A stretch of 64,000 nt of DNA from Prauserella rugosa (GCF_000719975.1 NZ_JOIJ01000004.1:1-64000), one strand, 5' to 3'. Positions 44,865 through 53,165 are shown, counted from the stretch's first letter. Made by a program: numbers and translations. Notes: generated by a model not told the origin, from the letters alone.

Positions 44865-46565
44865 TCAGAACACGGGTGTCTCCGTGTACGTGCCGAACAC
44901 CTCGCGCAACGCGCCGGTGATCTCACCCATGGACAGGTGGGCCTTGACCGCATCGATCGTGGCCGGCATCAGATTCGCGCCCGGGTCGGACGCGACGGCG
45001 AGCAGGTTCTTCATGGCGGCTTCGGCGCGCTCGGGATCACGTTCCCTGCGCACCTGCTGAAGCCTGGCGATCTGCCGAGCCTCCGACTCCGGATCGAGTT
45101 GATGTGTCTCGATCCTCTCCCCGGACTCGGCATCGACATGTTTGTTCACGCCGATCACCGGACGGTCGCCGGATGCCTTGCGGCGGGCGTACTCGTAGGC
45201 CGAATCGGAGATCTCCCGTTGGAAGTAACCCTGCTCGATCGCGGCGACCACACCGCCGAGGCGTTCGATCTCGGCGAAGTAGTCCCAGATGCCCTGTTCG
45301 AGTCGATCAGTGAGGTCCTCGAGGTAGTAGGAACCGCCGAGCGGGTCGATCACGTTGGTCACGCCCGTCTCGTCGGCGATGATTTGCTGGGTGCGCAGAG
45401 CGATCTTCATCGCCTGCTCGCTGGGAATCGTGTAGGCCTCGTCGAGCCCGTTGGTGTGCAACGACTGCGCACCGCCCAGCACCGCCGACAGCGCCTGCAA
45501 CGCGGTACGGATGATGTTGTTCATCGGCTGCGGCTTCGTCAGCGTCGCGGCGGCGGTCTGCGCGTGGAAGCGCAGTCGCATCGAGGCCGGGTTCTTCGCG
45601 CCAAAGGTCTCGGCCATCATGCGGGCGTAGAACCGCCGCACCGCACGGAACTTCGCCACCTCCTCGAACAGATCGGCCTGGCTGACGAAGAAGAACGACA
45701 GCCGCGGTGCGAACGCATCGACATCGATCCCCGCCGTGACGACGTCCTCCACGTACGCCTTGGTGATCGCCATGGTGAACGCGATCTCCTGTTGGGCGTT
45801 CGCACCGGCTTCGCTGATGTGGTAGCCGCTGATGTTGACCGGGTTGTACCTCGCCATGTTCTCGGCGCAGTAGCCGACAGTGTCCCGGACGATGCGCATG
45901 CTCGGCTGGACCGGGAAGATCCACTCCTTCTGCGCGACGTACTCCTTGAGGATGTCGTTCTGGATCGTCCCCGACAGCTTGTTCAGGTCGTAGCCCCGTT
46001 GTTCGGCCACGGCGACGTACATCGCCAGCAGGATCCAGGCCGACGGGTTGATCGTCATCGATACGCTGATCCGTTCGAGGTCGATGCCGTCGAACAGAGC
46101 CTCCATGTCGGGCAGCGTGTCGATCGCGACGCCTTCCCTGCCGACCTCGCCGAGACTCATCGGATCGTCGCTGTCCAGGCCCATGAGGGTGGGCATGTCG
46201 AAGTCGATGGACAGTCCCGTCTGTCCCTGCGCGATCAGGTACTGGAAACGTTTGTTCGTCTCCTCGGCCTGCCCGAACCCGGCGATCTGGCGCATCGTCC
46301 ACGTGCGACCCCGGTACATCGTCGGATAGGGCCCGCGTGTGAACGGATACCGGCCGGGCAGTCCGATGTCCCGCCAGTCACCGTCCACATGCGCCGGGGT
46401 GTACACCCGCTCGACGGCAAGGCCGCTGCCGGTCCGGTACTCCTCACGCGACTCCGGCTGTCGGGCGAGGAACGCGGCGAGCTCGTCCTGCTCCCACTCC
46501 TTGACGTCGGCTGTCGCGGCCGCGGCGAGGTCGTCGGAGCTGAGTGGATACTTCTCTTCTGTCAT
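44865..46565 (-). CDS. hcmA: 2-hydroxyisobutyryl-CoA mutase, large subunit
   Basis: This 566-residue TIM-barrel mutase of the methylmalonyl-CoA mutase family lacks a B12 domain, like HcmA (562 residues). The substrate-site residues are diagnostic. Position 94 is Ile (TMRQIAGF), where methylmalonyl-CoA mutase has Tyr89 and isobutyryl-CoA mutase has Phe. Position 121 is Asp (GLSIDFD), replacing Ala. Position 212 is Gln, replacing Arg207. These equal I90, D117 and Q208 of 2-hydroxyisobutyryl-CoA mutase with a constant +4 offset. It would interconvert 2-hydroxyisobutyryl-CoA and 3-hydroxybutyryl-CoA with adenosylcobalamin held by HcmB. The ATG follows GGAGGG. Automated tools will probably label it methylmalonyl-CoA mutase. 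Confidence 0.92.
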   Translation of the reverse strand: MTEEKYPLSSDDLAAAATADVKEWEQDELAAFLARQPESREEYRTGSGLAVERVYTPAHVDGDWRDIGLPGRYPFTRGPYPTMYRGRTWTMRQIAGFGQAEETNKRFQYLIAQGQTGLSIDFDMPTLMGLDSDDPMSLGEVGREGVAIDTLPDMEALFDGIDLERISVSMTINPSAWILLAMYVAVAEQRGYDLNKLSGTIQNDILKEYVAQKEWIFPVQPSMRIVRDTVGYCAENMARYNPVNISGYHISEAGANAQQEIAFTMAITKAYVEDVVTAGIDVDAFAPRLSFFFVSQADLFEEVAKFRAVRRFYARMMAETFGAKNPASMRLRFHAQTAAATLTKPQPMNNIIRTALQALSAVLGGAQSLHTNGLDEAYTIPSEQAMKIALRTQQIIADETGVTNVIDPLGGSYYLEDLTDRLEQGIWDYFAEIERLGGVVAAIEQGYFQREISDSAYEYARRKASGDRPVIGVNKHVDAESGERIETHQLDPESEARQIARLQQVRRERDPERAEAAMKNLLAVASDPGANLMPATIDAVKAHLSMGEITGALREVFGTYTETPVF

Positions 46566-46601
46566 GGCAATTCCCTCCGAAAGCTCGTGGTAGGCGTCCG
46601 G

Positions 46602-47540
46602 TCAGGCCCGGTCGAGGAGCCGACGTGCGGCGGCCAGCGGATCGCTACGGTGTGCCGTCACGGCGTCGACGGCGGCGTCGAACTCGGCCAGGCCCGGGCG
46701 CAACTGCTGGAGGACGAGTTCCTCGGCGACCCAGCGGATGCGTGTCGCGGCGTTGCGCCGGGCACGCCGGTCGAGCTCCCCGCATTCGGCCATCCACGTC
46801 AGGTGTTTGGCGAACGCGTCCGCGAGGTCGGCCACGCCGTCGCCCGTGGCTGCGACGGTCTGCTGGATCGGCACGTTCCACTGTCCGGCGCGCCGGTGGC
46901 TCAGTCGCAACATCTCGCGCAGTTCCGCGACGGTGCGGGACGCGCCCTCGCGGTCGGACTTGTTGACCACGTGCACGTCGGCGACTTCGAGCAGTCCCGC
47001 CTTGATGGCCTGCACGTCGTCGCCCATGCCGGGGACGCTCACCACGGCGATCGTCTGTGCCGCGCTGATCACGTCCACCTCGGCCTGTCCGACACCGACG
47101 GTCTCGAGGACGACGACGTCGATGCCGGCCGCGTCGAGAACCGTGATCGCATCCAGACAGGCTCGGGACAGCCCACCCAGTGCCCCGCGGGTCGCCACCG
47201 AGCGGATGAACACCCCCTCGTCACCACCGTGATCACTCATCCGAATGCGGTCGCCGAGGATGGCGCCACCGCTGAACACGCTCGACGGGTCGACGGCGAG
47301 CACGCCTGCCGTTCTGCCCTGGTCGCGGTAGTGGCGGACCAGTGCGGACACGAGCGTGCTCTTGCCGCTGCCGGGCGGTCCGGTCACGCCGAGCACGTGC
47401 GCCCGGCCCGCGTGCGGGTGCAGCGCGGCCAATGCTTCGTCCACACCGGACGTTCGCCGTTCCACGTGGGTCAGCATTCGCGCGATCGCTGGATGCCTCC
47501 CCGCGAGAACTCCGTCGACGATCTCAGCCTGCACCGTCAT
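46602..47540 (-). CDS. meaH: MeaB/ArgK-type G-protein chaperone of the B12 mutase
   Basis: The 312-residue G3E GTPase has P-loop GPPGSGKST near residues 54-62, switch-type segments (VDPSSVFSGGAILGDRIRM) and NKSD for guanine specificity. Members load adenosylcobalamin onto, and protect, a cognate mutase. It overlaps the CoA ligase stop by ATGA and precedes hcmA by 36 bp, so the cognate mutase is HcmA. In the characterised 2-hydroxyisobutyrate systems the homologue is called MeaH. Confidence 0.9.
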   Translation of the reverse strand: MTVQAEIVDGVLAGRHPAIARMLTHVERRTSGVDEALAALHPHAGRAHVLGVTGPPGSGKSTLVSALVRHYRDQGRTAGVLAVDPSSVFSGGAILGDRIRMSDHGGDEGVFIRSVATRGALGGLSRACLDAITVLDAAGIDVVVLETVGVGQAEVDVISAAQTIAVVSVPGMGDDVQAIKAGLLEVADVHVVNKSDREGASRTVAELREMLRLSHRRAGQWNVPIQQTVAATGDGVADLADAFAKHLTWMAECGELDRRARRNAATRIRWVAEELVLQQLRPGLAEFDAAVDAVTAHRSDPLAAARRLLDRA

Positions 47541-48940
47541 GGCGTGTTCTCCAAGCGCCGCAACAGATCCCGGTCGTCCACGACCCTGCGGGCCTTGAAC
47601 TCGGTGCGATCGAACGTCTGGTGCTCGACGGGCACCACCCGCGCACCGATGCCGAGCACCGAACGCAACCGGTCCGCGATGCCGCCGGCCCAGGAATCCA
47701 CCGACGATTCGGGGACGTCCTTGTACTCGACCTGAACGGCGAGGGTGTCCATAGCGGACTCGCGGCTGATCACGATGCGGTGTTCACCGCCGTAGCCGTC
47801 GGCCGCCATGACGACGTCGTCGATTGCGCTCGGGTACACGTTCTCGCCGCGCACCGTGAACATGTCGTCGATCCGCCCGTAGATACCCCTCGGCAGGAAG
47901 GGGTACGTGCGGCCACGGTCGGCCGACGGGGCCTCCCAGCGTGTCAAGTCGCCCGACAGCAGGCGGATCATCGGCTGGCTGGTGCGCTCGAGCGTGGTGT
48001 ACACCGGCGTGCCTTCACAGCCGTAGTCCACCCGCTGGTAGGTGCCCGGGTCGCAGACCTCGGTGTAGACCAGGTCCTGCCAGCACAGCACGCCCGGTTC
48101 GTTCGCACCCGCGCCCAGGTGCATCCACGGACTGACCTCGGCCATGCTGCCCGAGTCGTACACCTGGGCATCGAAGGCGTCGACGATGCGCGAGCGGATC
48201 GCGGGCACGCTGGCACCTGGTTCCCCCGAGAAGAACAGTGCCCGCAGCCCCAAGCCGGCCGGATCGAACCCCTCGTCCCGCGCGACCTCCGCCAGATGCA
48301 GGGCGTAGGACGGCGTTCCGTAGAACACGGTGACCCCCATCTGCTTCATCCAGCGCACCGTGCGTGCGGTCTGGCCCGGAGTTCCCGCTCCGAACGGGAA
48401 CACCCGCGCACCCAGGCGCTCGGCACCGATGTAGGCGCCCCACGAACCCCAGTACAGGCTCAGCGGCGAGGCGACCAGCACGGTGTCGTCGGGGCGGATG
48501 CCCATGGCCCACATGACGCGGGCATGCGCGTTGGCGACGCTGCGCCAATCACGCTCGTTGATCCCGAACGCCGTCGGCCTTCCCGTGGTCCCCGACGTGC
48601 CGTTGATGTGTTTGACCTCGGATGGCGGCGCGGCGAGATAGCTACCGAACGGCTCGTGCTCGGCCTGGTCGGCGCGCAGTTCCTCCTTGCGCACCACGGG
48701 AACCTTCTCGAAGTCCTCGAGGCTCCTGATGGACGACGGGTGGATACCCGCCTCGTCCCACTTGCGACGGTAGAAAGGCGCGTTGTTCCACGCGTACTCC
48801 ATGACCTGCCGGATGCGTTCGAGAATCGCCTCGTCCCGCTGTTCGGCCGGCATCGTCTCCCTGCGAGGGAACCAGAAACGTTGGGCGATCTCGGGGCGGT
48901 AGGACTCGTCGTAACTCGGCGGCCAGCTCCACTGTTCCAT
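47537..48940 (-). CDS. hcl: Acyl-CoA ligase, probable 2-hydroxyisobutyryl-CoA ligase
   Basis: The 467-residue AMP-forming ligase of the phenylacetate-CoA ligase (PaaK) family has an ATP loop NGTSGTTGRPTAFG near 100, a Tyr-Gly-Thr-Pro acyl-pocket segment (VFYGTPSYALHLAEVA) and the acidic YTEVCDPGTY motif, with a short C-terminal lid. Its length is close to Hcl (about 477). Position between the mutase small subunit (1-nt overlap) and the chaperone gene (4-nt overlap) matches hcl of 2-hydroxyisobutyrate degraders. The ATG at 48940 with GGGGAGG is preferred to the GTG one codon earlier. Phenylacetate activation is unlikely because no paa genes are near. Confidence 0.85.
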   Translation of the reverse strand: MEQWSWPPSYDESYRPEIAQRFWFPRRETMPAEQRDEAILERIRQVMEYAWNNAPFYRRKWDEAGIHPSSIRSLEDFEKVPVVRKEELRADQAEHEPFGSYLAAPPSEVKHINGTSGTTGRPTAFGINERDWRSVANAHARVMWAMGIRPDDTVLVASPLSLYWGSWGAYIGAERLGARVFPFGAGTPGQTARTVRWMKQMGVTVFYGTPSYALHLAEVARDEGFDPAGLGLRALFFSGEPGASVPAIRSRIVDAFDAQVYDSGSMAEVSPWMHLGAGANEPGVLCWQDLVYTEVCDPGTYQRVDYGCEGTPVYTTLERTSQPMIRLLSGDLTRWEAPSADRGRTYPFLPRGIYGRIDDMFTVRGENVYPSAIDDVVMAADGYGGEHRIVISRESAMDTLAVQVEYKDVPESSVDSWAGGIADRLRSVLGIGARVVPVEHQTFDRTEFKARRVVDDRDLLRRLENTP

Positions 48941-49359
48941 CACGCCTCCCCGACCGGTGCACAGACGCCGCGGATCCGTTCGACGATCGTCTCCGGCGTC
49001 GTGTCCTGTCCGAGCACCTCGGCGACGCCCATGTTCCTGAGTTCCTCGACGTCCTCGTCGGGCATCACCCCGCCTGCGACGAGCGCGAAGCGGGGCCGGT
49101 CCGGCATGTCGTCGATCAGCTGAAAGATGCGGGTGAAGATCGGCATGTGAGCGCCCGACAACAGGCTCACGCCGAGTACGTCGACGTCCTCCTGCACGGC
49201 GGCATCGAGTACCTGTTCGGGACTGCGGTGCAGGCCGGTGTAGATCACCTCCATCCCCGCATCGCGCAGGGTCCTGGCGACGACCTTGACGCCGCGGTCG
49301 TGTCCGTCAAGTCCGATCTTCGCGAGCATCACGCGAATCGGTTCCTCGCTCGTGTCCAT
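48940..49359 (-). CDS. hcmB: 2-hydroxyisobutyryl-CoA mutase, small B12-binding subunit
   Basis: This 139-residue cobalamin-binding domain has the base-off signature DGHDRG (the His coordinates cobalt) near 19-24, SLLSG near 65 and AGGVMPDEDV near 95. The size equals HcmB (about 136). It is the first gene of the operon and is followed by the ligase with a 1-nt overlap. A stand-alone B12 subunit with a separate large subunit is the arrangement of 2-hydroxyisobutyryl-CoA and isobutyryl-CoA mutases, not of fused actinobacterial methylmalonyl-CoA mutase. Confidence 0.9.
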   Translation of the reverse strand: MDTSEEPIRVMLAKIGLDGHDRGVKVVARTLRDAGMEVIYTGLHRSPEQVLDAAVQEDVDVLGVSLLSGAHMPIFTRIFQLIDDMPDRPRFALVAGGVMPDEDVEELRNMGVAEVLGQDTTPETIVERIRGVCAPVGEA

Positions 49360-49390
49360 CTCAGCTCCGAGTGTTGGTACGACAGCGATG

Positions 49391-49426
49391 TGGTCAGACC
49401 ATAGGACTGGCCAGACATCGCCGCAA
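49391..49426 (-). promoter_or_regulatory. Promoter of the 2-hydroxyisobutyrate operon with overlapping operator, copy 2
   Basis: On the minus strand TTGCGG (49426-49421), a 17-bp spacer and TATGGT (49403-49398) form a promoter 39 bp before hcmB. The palindrome TGGTCAGACCA (49391-49401) covers part of the -10 and the start-site region, the position expected for a repressor. The same 107-bp region must serve the divergent hydrolase gene. Confidence 0.7.
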
Positions 49427-49466
49427 GGCCTAATCTCGACACGCGGTACTGGCCGAAGGAGGCTCG

Positions 49467-50492
49467 ATGGAGGACCGGACAGGTGTCGCCTGCCGCGTAC
49501 ACGGAACCGCGGGACACCTCACGCTCGACCGCGCCGAAGCACTCAACGCGTTGAACCTGCCGATGATCCGGCACATGCATGCGGCCCTGGACCTATGGGA
49601 GGACGACGACGCGGTCTCGGTGGTTGTGCTCGACTCCGCATCGCCACGCGCCTTCTGTGCGGGCGGCGACATCGGCGTCGTCCACCGGTCGGCCAGGTCG
49701 GACCCCGAACAGGCGCGGCAACTGTGGCGCGAGGAGTACCGGCTCGACGCACGCCTGACCCGCTATCCCAAACCCGTGGTGACGCTGATCGACGGGCTTG
49801 CGCTCGGCGGGGGCATGGGCATCGGCTGCCACGCCGCCGTCCGGGTGGTGACCGAACGTGCGCAACTGGCGATGCCCGAGGTTGCCATCGGCTTGGCACC
49901 CGACGTCGCGGGTACGTGGCTACTCACCCACGCGCCGGGGCGCATCGGCACCCACCTGGCCCTGACGGGGACGCGGGTGGGTGCCGGCGACGCGGTCTAC
50001 TGCGGACTCGCCGACCACGTCGTCGACTCGTCACTACTCCGCCAGCTCAGGGCCGATCTGTTCGCCGGCTGCCCGCCCGCCGAGACGGTGGCAAAGTACA
50101 GCCGCCCACCCGAACCCACGCTCGCCGAGCACCGAGCGTGGATCGACCGCTGCTACACACCCGTCGACGTCGCCGCGATCGTCGAAGAACTTCGCGCGGC
50201 GGCCGCCACCGACGCTCTGAACGCGCTCGCCGCCGGATCACCGACCGCACTGAAGGTCACTCTGCGCGCACTTCAGCGGGCGAGCACCATACCCGCGATC
50301 GAGGACTGCCTCGTGCAGGACTACCGGGTATGCAGCCGGTTCCTCGCACATCCGGACCTCGAGGAGGGCATCCGCGCGAAGATCATCGACAAGGACCATG
50401 CACCGCGCTGGAACCCCGCACGGCTCGACGAGCTATCAGACGCCGACGTCGAGCGATTCTTCGCTCCCCTGCCCGACGACCTGCGGCTGTGA
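49467..50492 (+). CDS. 3-hydroxyisobutyryl-CoA hydrolase-like enzyme (crotonase superfamily)
   Basis: The 341-residue crotonase-fold protein has an oxyanion-hole loop AFCAGGDIG near 68-76, GGGMGIG near 112-118 and the hydrolase signature MPEVAIGLAPDVAG, whose Glu and Asp match catalytic residues of HIBCH. An HIBCH-type C-terminal helical region with WNPARLDE follows. The family hydrolyses 3-hydroxyisobutyryl-CoA and some other 3-hydroxyacyl-CoAs. It is divergent from hcmB across 107 bp and shares that operator region. It may therefore process a product of the mutase pathway, for example 3-hydroxybutyryl-CoA; this is inference. The ATG follows GGAGG. Confidence 0.82.
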   Translation: MEDRTGVACRVHGTAGHLTLDRAEALNALNLPMIRHMHAALDLWEDDDAVSVVVLDSASPRAFCAGGDIGVVHRSARSDPEQARQLWREEYRLDARLTRYPKPVVTLIDGLALGGGMGIGCHAAVRVVTERAQLAMPEVAIGLAPDVAGTWLLTHAPGRIGTHLALTGTRVGAGDAVYCGLADHVVDSSLLRQLRADLFAGCPPAETVAKYSRPPEPTLAEHRAWIDRCYTPVDVAAIVEELRAAAATDALNALAAGSPTALKVTLRALQRASTIPAIEDCLVQDYRVCSRFLAHPDLEEGIRAKIIDKDHAPRWNPARLDELSDADVERFFAPLPDDLRL

Positions 50493-50522
50493 CCGACCAC
50501 CAGAGCTTCGATCAGTCCTCGA

Positions 50523-50551
50523 TTGTGGTCCGACCACTATCGAGCTACGCT
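50523..50551 (+). promoter_or_regulatory. Promoter of the FCD regulator with overlapping operator, copy 3
   Basis: TTGTGG (50523-50528), a 17-bp spacer and TACGCT (50546-50551) precede the regulator gene. TGGTCCGACCA (50526-50536) overlaps the -35, consistent with autorepression. Confidence 0.7.
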
Positions 50552-50589
50552 GCCGCACCAGACAGCGCTGTCGAGGAGGCGACTTTTCG

Positions 50590-51294
50590 ATGGATGGGCC
50601 CGTACCGGACAACGTTCGCTCCCTTCGACCCCGCCGCACGGCCGTCGCCGCCGTCGAGCACGTGATCCTGCGCAGACGGCTCGGCGAAGGAGATCCACTG
50701 CCCTCCGCGGCCCACTTGGCGCGCACCCTCGAACTCGGCATCCACGACGTTCAGCACGCGCTCGAGGTACTCGAATCGATGTACGTCCTACGCCACGACG
50801 ACGGCAGATACGTCGTGACCGGGCGCAGCTCCGCGCTCGTCGATCGACTGGTCCGGTTGCGCATGAGTCTGTCCGGCTTCGACCGCGGCGATCTCATGGC
50901 CATCCGCATCGATCTCGAACGCGGCGCCGCTCTTCGCGCCGCAGCCGAGGCCACCCCGGCCGACCTCGCGTCACTGCACGAGGTCGTCGCCGCCATGGCC
51001 GAACCGGACGTCTCGCCCGAGCGATTCAGCGAGCTCGACCGCGAGTTCCACACCGGACTCGCCAGGGCCGGCCGGAACGAACTCGCGACCCTGTTACTGA
51101 CCTCGCTCGGCGACGCGGTGCAGAACGAGATGCGCACCGCCTACGGCCGCATGCTGCGCTGGCCGCACACGGCCGCCAGACTTGCCGAGGAACACCGGCG
51201 GATCCTCGCCGCCGTCGAGCAGGGCGCTGCCGGTGCCGCTTCGGAGGCCATCACCGCACACATCGGACGGTTCTACGACCTTCAGGCCGGATAG
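50590..51294 (+). CDS. GntR-like regulator, FCD subfamily
   Basis: The 234-residue protein has an N-terminal winged-helix region (AVEHVILRRRLGEGDPLPSA, then AARTLELGIHDVQHALEVLESMYVL-like sequence), somewhat divergent from the classical GntR motif, and a C-terminal FCD domain (MAIRIDLERGAALRAAAEA, FHTGLARAGRN, EEHRRILAAVEQGA). The ATG at 50590 follows GAGGAGG. It is the probable local regulator of the 2-hydroxyisobutyrate module. Its promoter carries the same palindrome as the hcm operon, so autoregulation together with operon control is likely. A CoA thioester or 2-hydroxyacid inducer is inference. Confidence 0.82.
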   Translation: MDGPVPDNVRSLRPRRTAVAAVEHVILRRRLGEGDPLPSAAHLARTLELGIHDVQHALEVLESMYVLRHDDGRYVVTGRSSALVDRLVRLRMSLSGFDRGDLMAIRIDLERGAALRAAAEATPADLASLHEVVAAMAEPDVSPERFSELDREFHTGLARAGRNELATLLLTSLGDAVQNEMRTAYGRMLRWPHTAARLAEEHRRILAAVEQGAAGAASEAITAHIGRFYDLQAG

Positions 51295-51393
51295 CGATCG
51301 GCGGCCACCCATACGGGTTCCGGGGCCCCACGACCGAGGGAACACCGACGCGTGGAGTGAGGATCACGGTCGAGTGCGGACCGGAACAGGCGA

Positions 51394-51999
51394 GTGACCA
51401 CGGCCGATCCGCTTCCTACCGTGAACGGGGTGGGCAAGCACCGGAAGCTCGTCAGCACCCCGGCTCCGACACCTGCGGCACCGCAGGCCGCACCGTCACG
51501 GCGACAGCGTCGCGTCGCCCTGCGCAGACAGCACGCGGAGAGAACGCTGCGCCGCCTGTCCACCCCCGTCACCGGCGGGGCCGTCGCCTGCGCGTTCGAC
51601 AGCGAGGGGTTCTACGTCCGGCTGGCCGATCGGATCCTCGACCGGCTGCCGTGGCACCTGCGCATCCGCCACAAAGGGCACGCGCTGTGCGTATGCCTGC
51701 ACGACCTGACGACGGGGCTCGAGTCGAGCCGATACGCCAAACTCGCCCAGATGCCGCTCCACGAGGCGCTGCTGCGCCTGCGCTTCCCTCACTTCCTCGC
51801 CGACCTGATGGCCTCCCGCGAGGTGTTCGGCGACAAGCCCATTCTCGGCGCACTGCCCGCACGCGATCTGGCGACGACGTTGACCGCCGTCGTCCCGCTC
51901 ACCTGTCCCGACCTCGACCGCTGTCCGGCACGCGGCGACGTCCTGCGGACCTACAACTCCCCCGCGTCGACCGAACGGCTACGCGCGCTCGCCGGCTGA
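51394..51999 (+). CDS. Hypothetical protein
   Basis: The 201-residue soluble protein starts at a GTG. It has a ~45-residue basic, Pro/Ala-rich N-terminus (RRQRRVALRRQHAERTLRR) and a globular C-terminal part containing VRLADRILDRLPWHLRIRHKG and CPDLDRCPARGDVL with three cysteines. No family is recognised. Codon usage (strong GC at third positions) is like that of real genes in the window and no opposite-strand gene competes. It sits between the accessory block and rlmN, on the opposite strand to rlmN, ending 11 bp before it. Confidence 0.6.
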   Translation: MTTADPLPTVNGVGKHRKLVSTPAPTPAAPQAAPSRRQRRVALRRQHAERTLRRLSTPVTGGAVACAFDSEGFYVRLADRILDRLPWHLRIRHKGHALCVCLHDLTTGLESSRYAKLAQMPLHEALLRLRFPHFLADLMASREVFGDKPILGALPARDLATTLTAVVPLTCPDLDRCPARGDVLRTYNSPASTERLRALAG

Positions 52000-52009
52000 G
52001 GCCCGCGGA

Positions 52010-53116
52010 TCAGTTCTCGGCGGCCAGCTGGCCACAGGCGGCGGCGATCTCCTGACCCCGCGTGTCGCGCACCGTGCACGCCACTCCGCCGTCGTTGACG
52101 CGGCGGACGAACTCGCGCTCGACATCCTTCGGCGAGGCGTCCCATTTGGACCCGGGCGTCGGGTTCAGCGGGATCACGTTGACGTGCACCAGGTGCCCCA
52201 GGTGCTTGCGCAACCGCTTGGCCAGCAGATCCGCCCGCCACGGCTGGTCGTTCACGTCGCGGATGAGCGCGTACTCGATCGACACCCGCCGCCCGGAGGT
52301 GTCGGCGTAGTACCGCGCGGCCTCCAGAACCTCGTCGACGGACCAGCGGTTGTTGACCGGCACCAGGGTGTCGCGCAGCTCGTCGTCCGGCGTGTGCAGG
52401 GACACAGCGAGGCGCACCTGCATCTGTTCGTCGGCGAGCTTGCGGATCGCGGGCGCGAGGCCGACGGTCGACACGGTCACCGACCGCTGCGAGATGCCGA
52501 GTCCCGACGGCGCGGGCTCGGTGATCCGCCGCACCGCGGCCACGACCCGCTTGTAGTTGGCGAGCGGCTCGCCCATGCCCATGAACACGATGTTCGACAG
52601 CCTGCCCTCGCCGCCCGACATCGTGCCGTCGCGCATCACCGCGGCCGCGGCCCGCACCTGGTCCACGATCTCCGCCGTCGACAGGTTGCGCTCCAGCCCG
52701 CCCTGGCCGGTGGCACAGAACGGGCAGGCCATGCCACATCCGGCCTGGCTGGAGATGCACAACGTCGCCCGGTCCGGGTAGCGCATGAGCACGCTCTCCA
52801 GCAGCGTCCCGTCGTGCGCGCGCCACAGCGTCTTGCGCGTCTCACCGTCGTCGCAGTCCAGGGCCCGAACCTCAGTGAGCAGCGGCGGCATCAGCTCGTC
52901 GACCAGCTTCTGCCGGGAGGCCGCCGGGATGTCGGTCATCTCCTCCGGGTCGACGGTCAGCCGGGAGAAGTAGTGGTTCGACAGCTGCTTCGCACGGAAC
53001 GGCTTCTCGCCGAGTTCGGCGACAGCCTCCGCACGCTCGTCCAGCGTGAGGTCGGCGAGGTGGCGCGCGGGCAGGCCGCGGCGGGGTGCGTCGAAGACGA
53101 GGGGAAGGGCAGTCAT
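52010..53116 (-). CDS. rlmN: Dual-specificity 23S rRNA/tRNA adenine-C2 methyltransferase
   Basis: The radical SAM enzyme is 368 residues from the ATG at 53116 (in-frame ATGs at 53128 and 53146 are alternatives). It methylates C2 of A2503 in 23S rRNA and A37 in some tRNAs. The [4Fe-4S] motif CGMACPFC has C-x3-C-x2-C spacing. The GMGEPLANY segment and two further conserved cysteines, one of them near the C-terminus in [12 protein letters not shown], complete the RlmN pattern. It marks the return to the conserved core order that continues with cdsA. Confidence 0.95.
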   Translation of the reverse strand: MTALPLVFDAPRRGLPARHLADLTLDERAEAVAELGEKPFRAKQLSNHYFSRLTVDPEEMTDIPAASRQKLVDELMPPLLTEVRALDCDDGETRKTLWRAHDGTLLESVLMRYPDRATLCISSQAGCGMACPFCATGQGGLERNLSTAEIVDQVRAAAAVMRDGTMSGGEGRLSNIVFMGMGEPLANYKRVVAAVRRITEPAPSGLGISQRSVTVSTVGLAPAIRKLADEQMQVRLAVSLHTPDDELRDTLVPVNNRWSVDEVLEAARYYADTSGRRVSIEYALIRDVNDQPWRADLLAKRLRKHLGHLVHVNVIPLNPTPGSKWDASPKDVEREFVRRVNDGGVACTVRDTRGQEIAAACGQLAAEN

Positions 53117-53165
53117 AGCGCTGTCCATGGTCCCACATGTCGACATATTGCGCGCCGACTGTTAG

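Noticed and set aside
44865..46565. Methylmalonyl-CoA mutase or isobutyryl-CoA mutase assignment for the large subunit
   Set aside because: Residues at the Tyr89/Phe80 position (Ile), the Ala position (Asp) and the Arg207 position (Gln) fit 2-hydroxyisobutyryl-CoA mutase instead.
44532..47735. Plus-strand open frame of about 1067 codons
   Set aside because: It is antisense to the permease, mutase and chaperone genes; the composition is low in hydrophobic residues and has no domain.
49360..49466. Cobalamin riboswitch in front of the B12-dependent operon
   Set aside because: The leader is only about 40-100 nt and shows no B12-box-like sequence; a palindromic protein operator explains control better.
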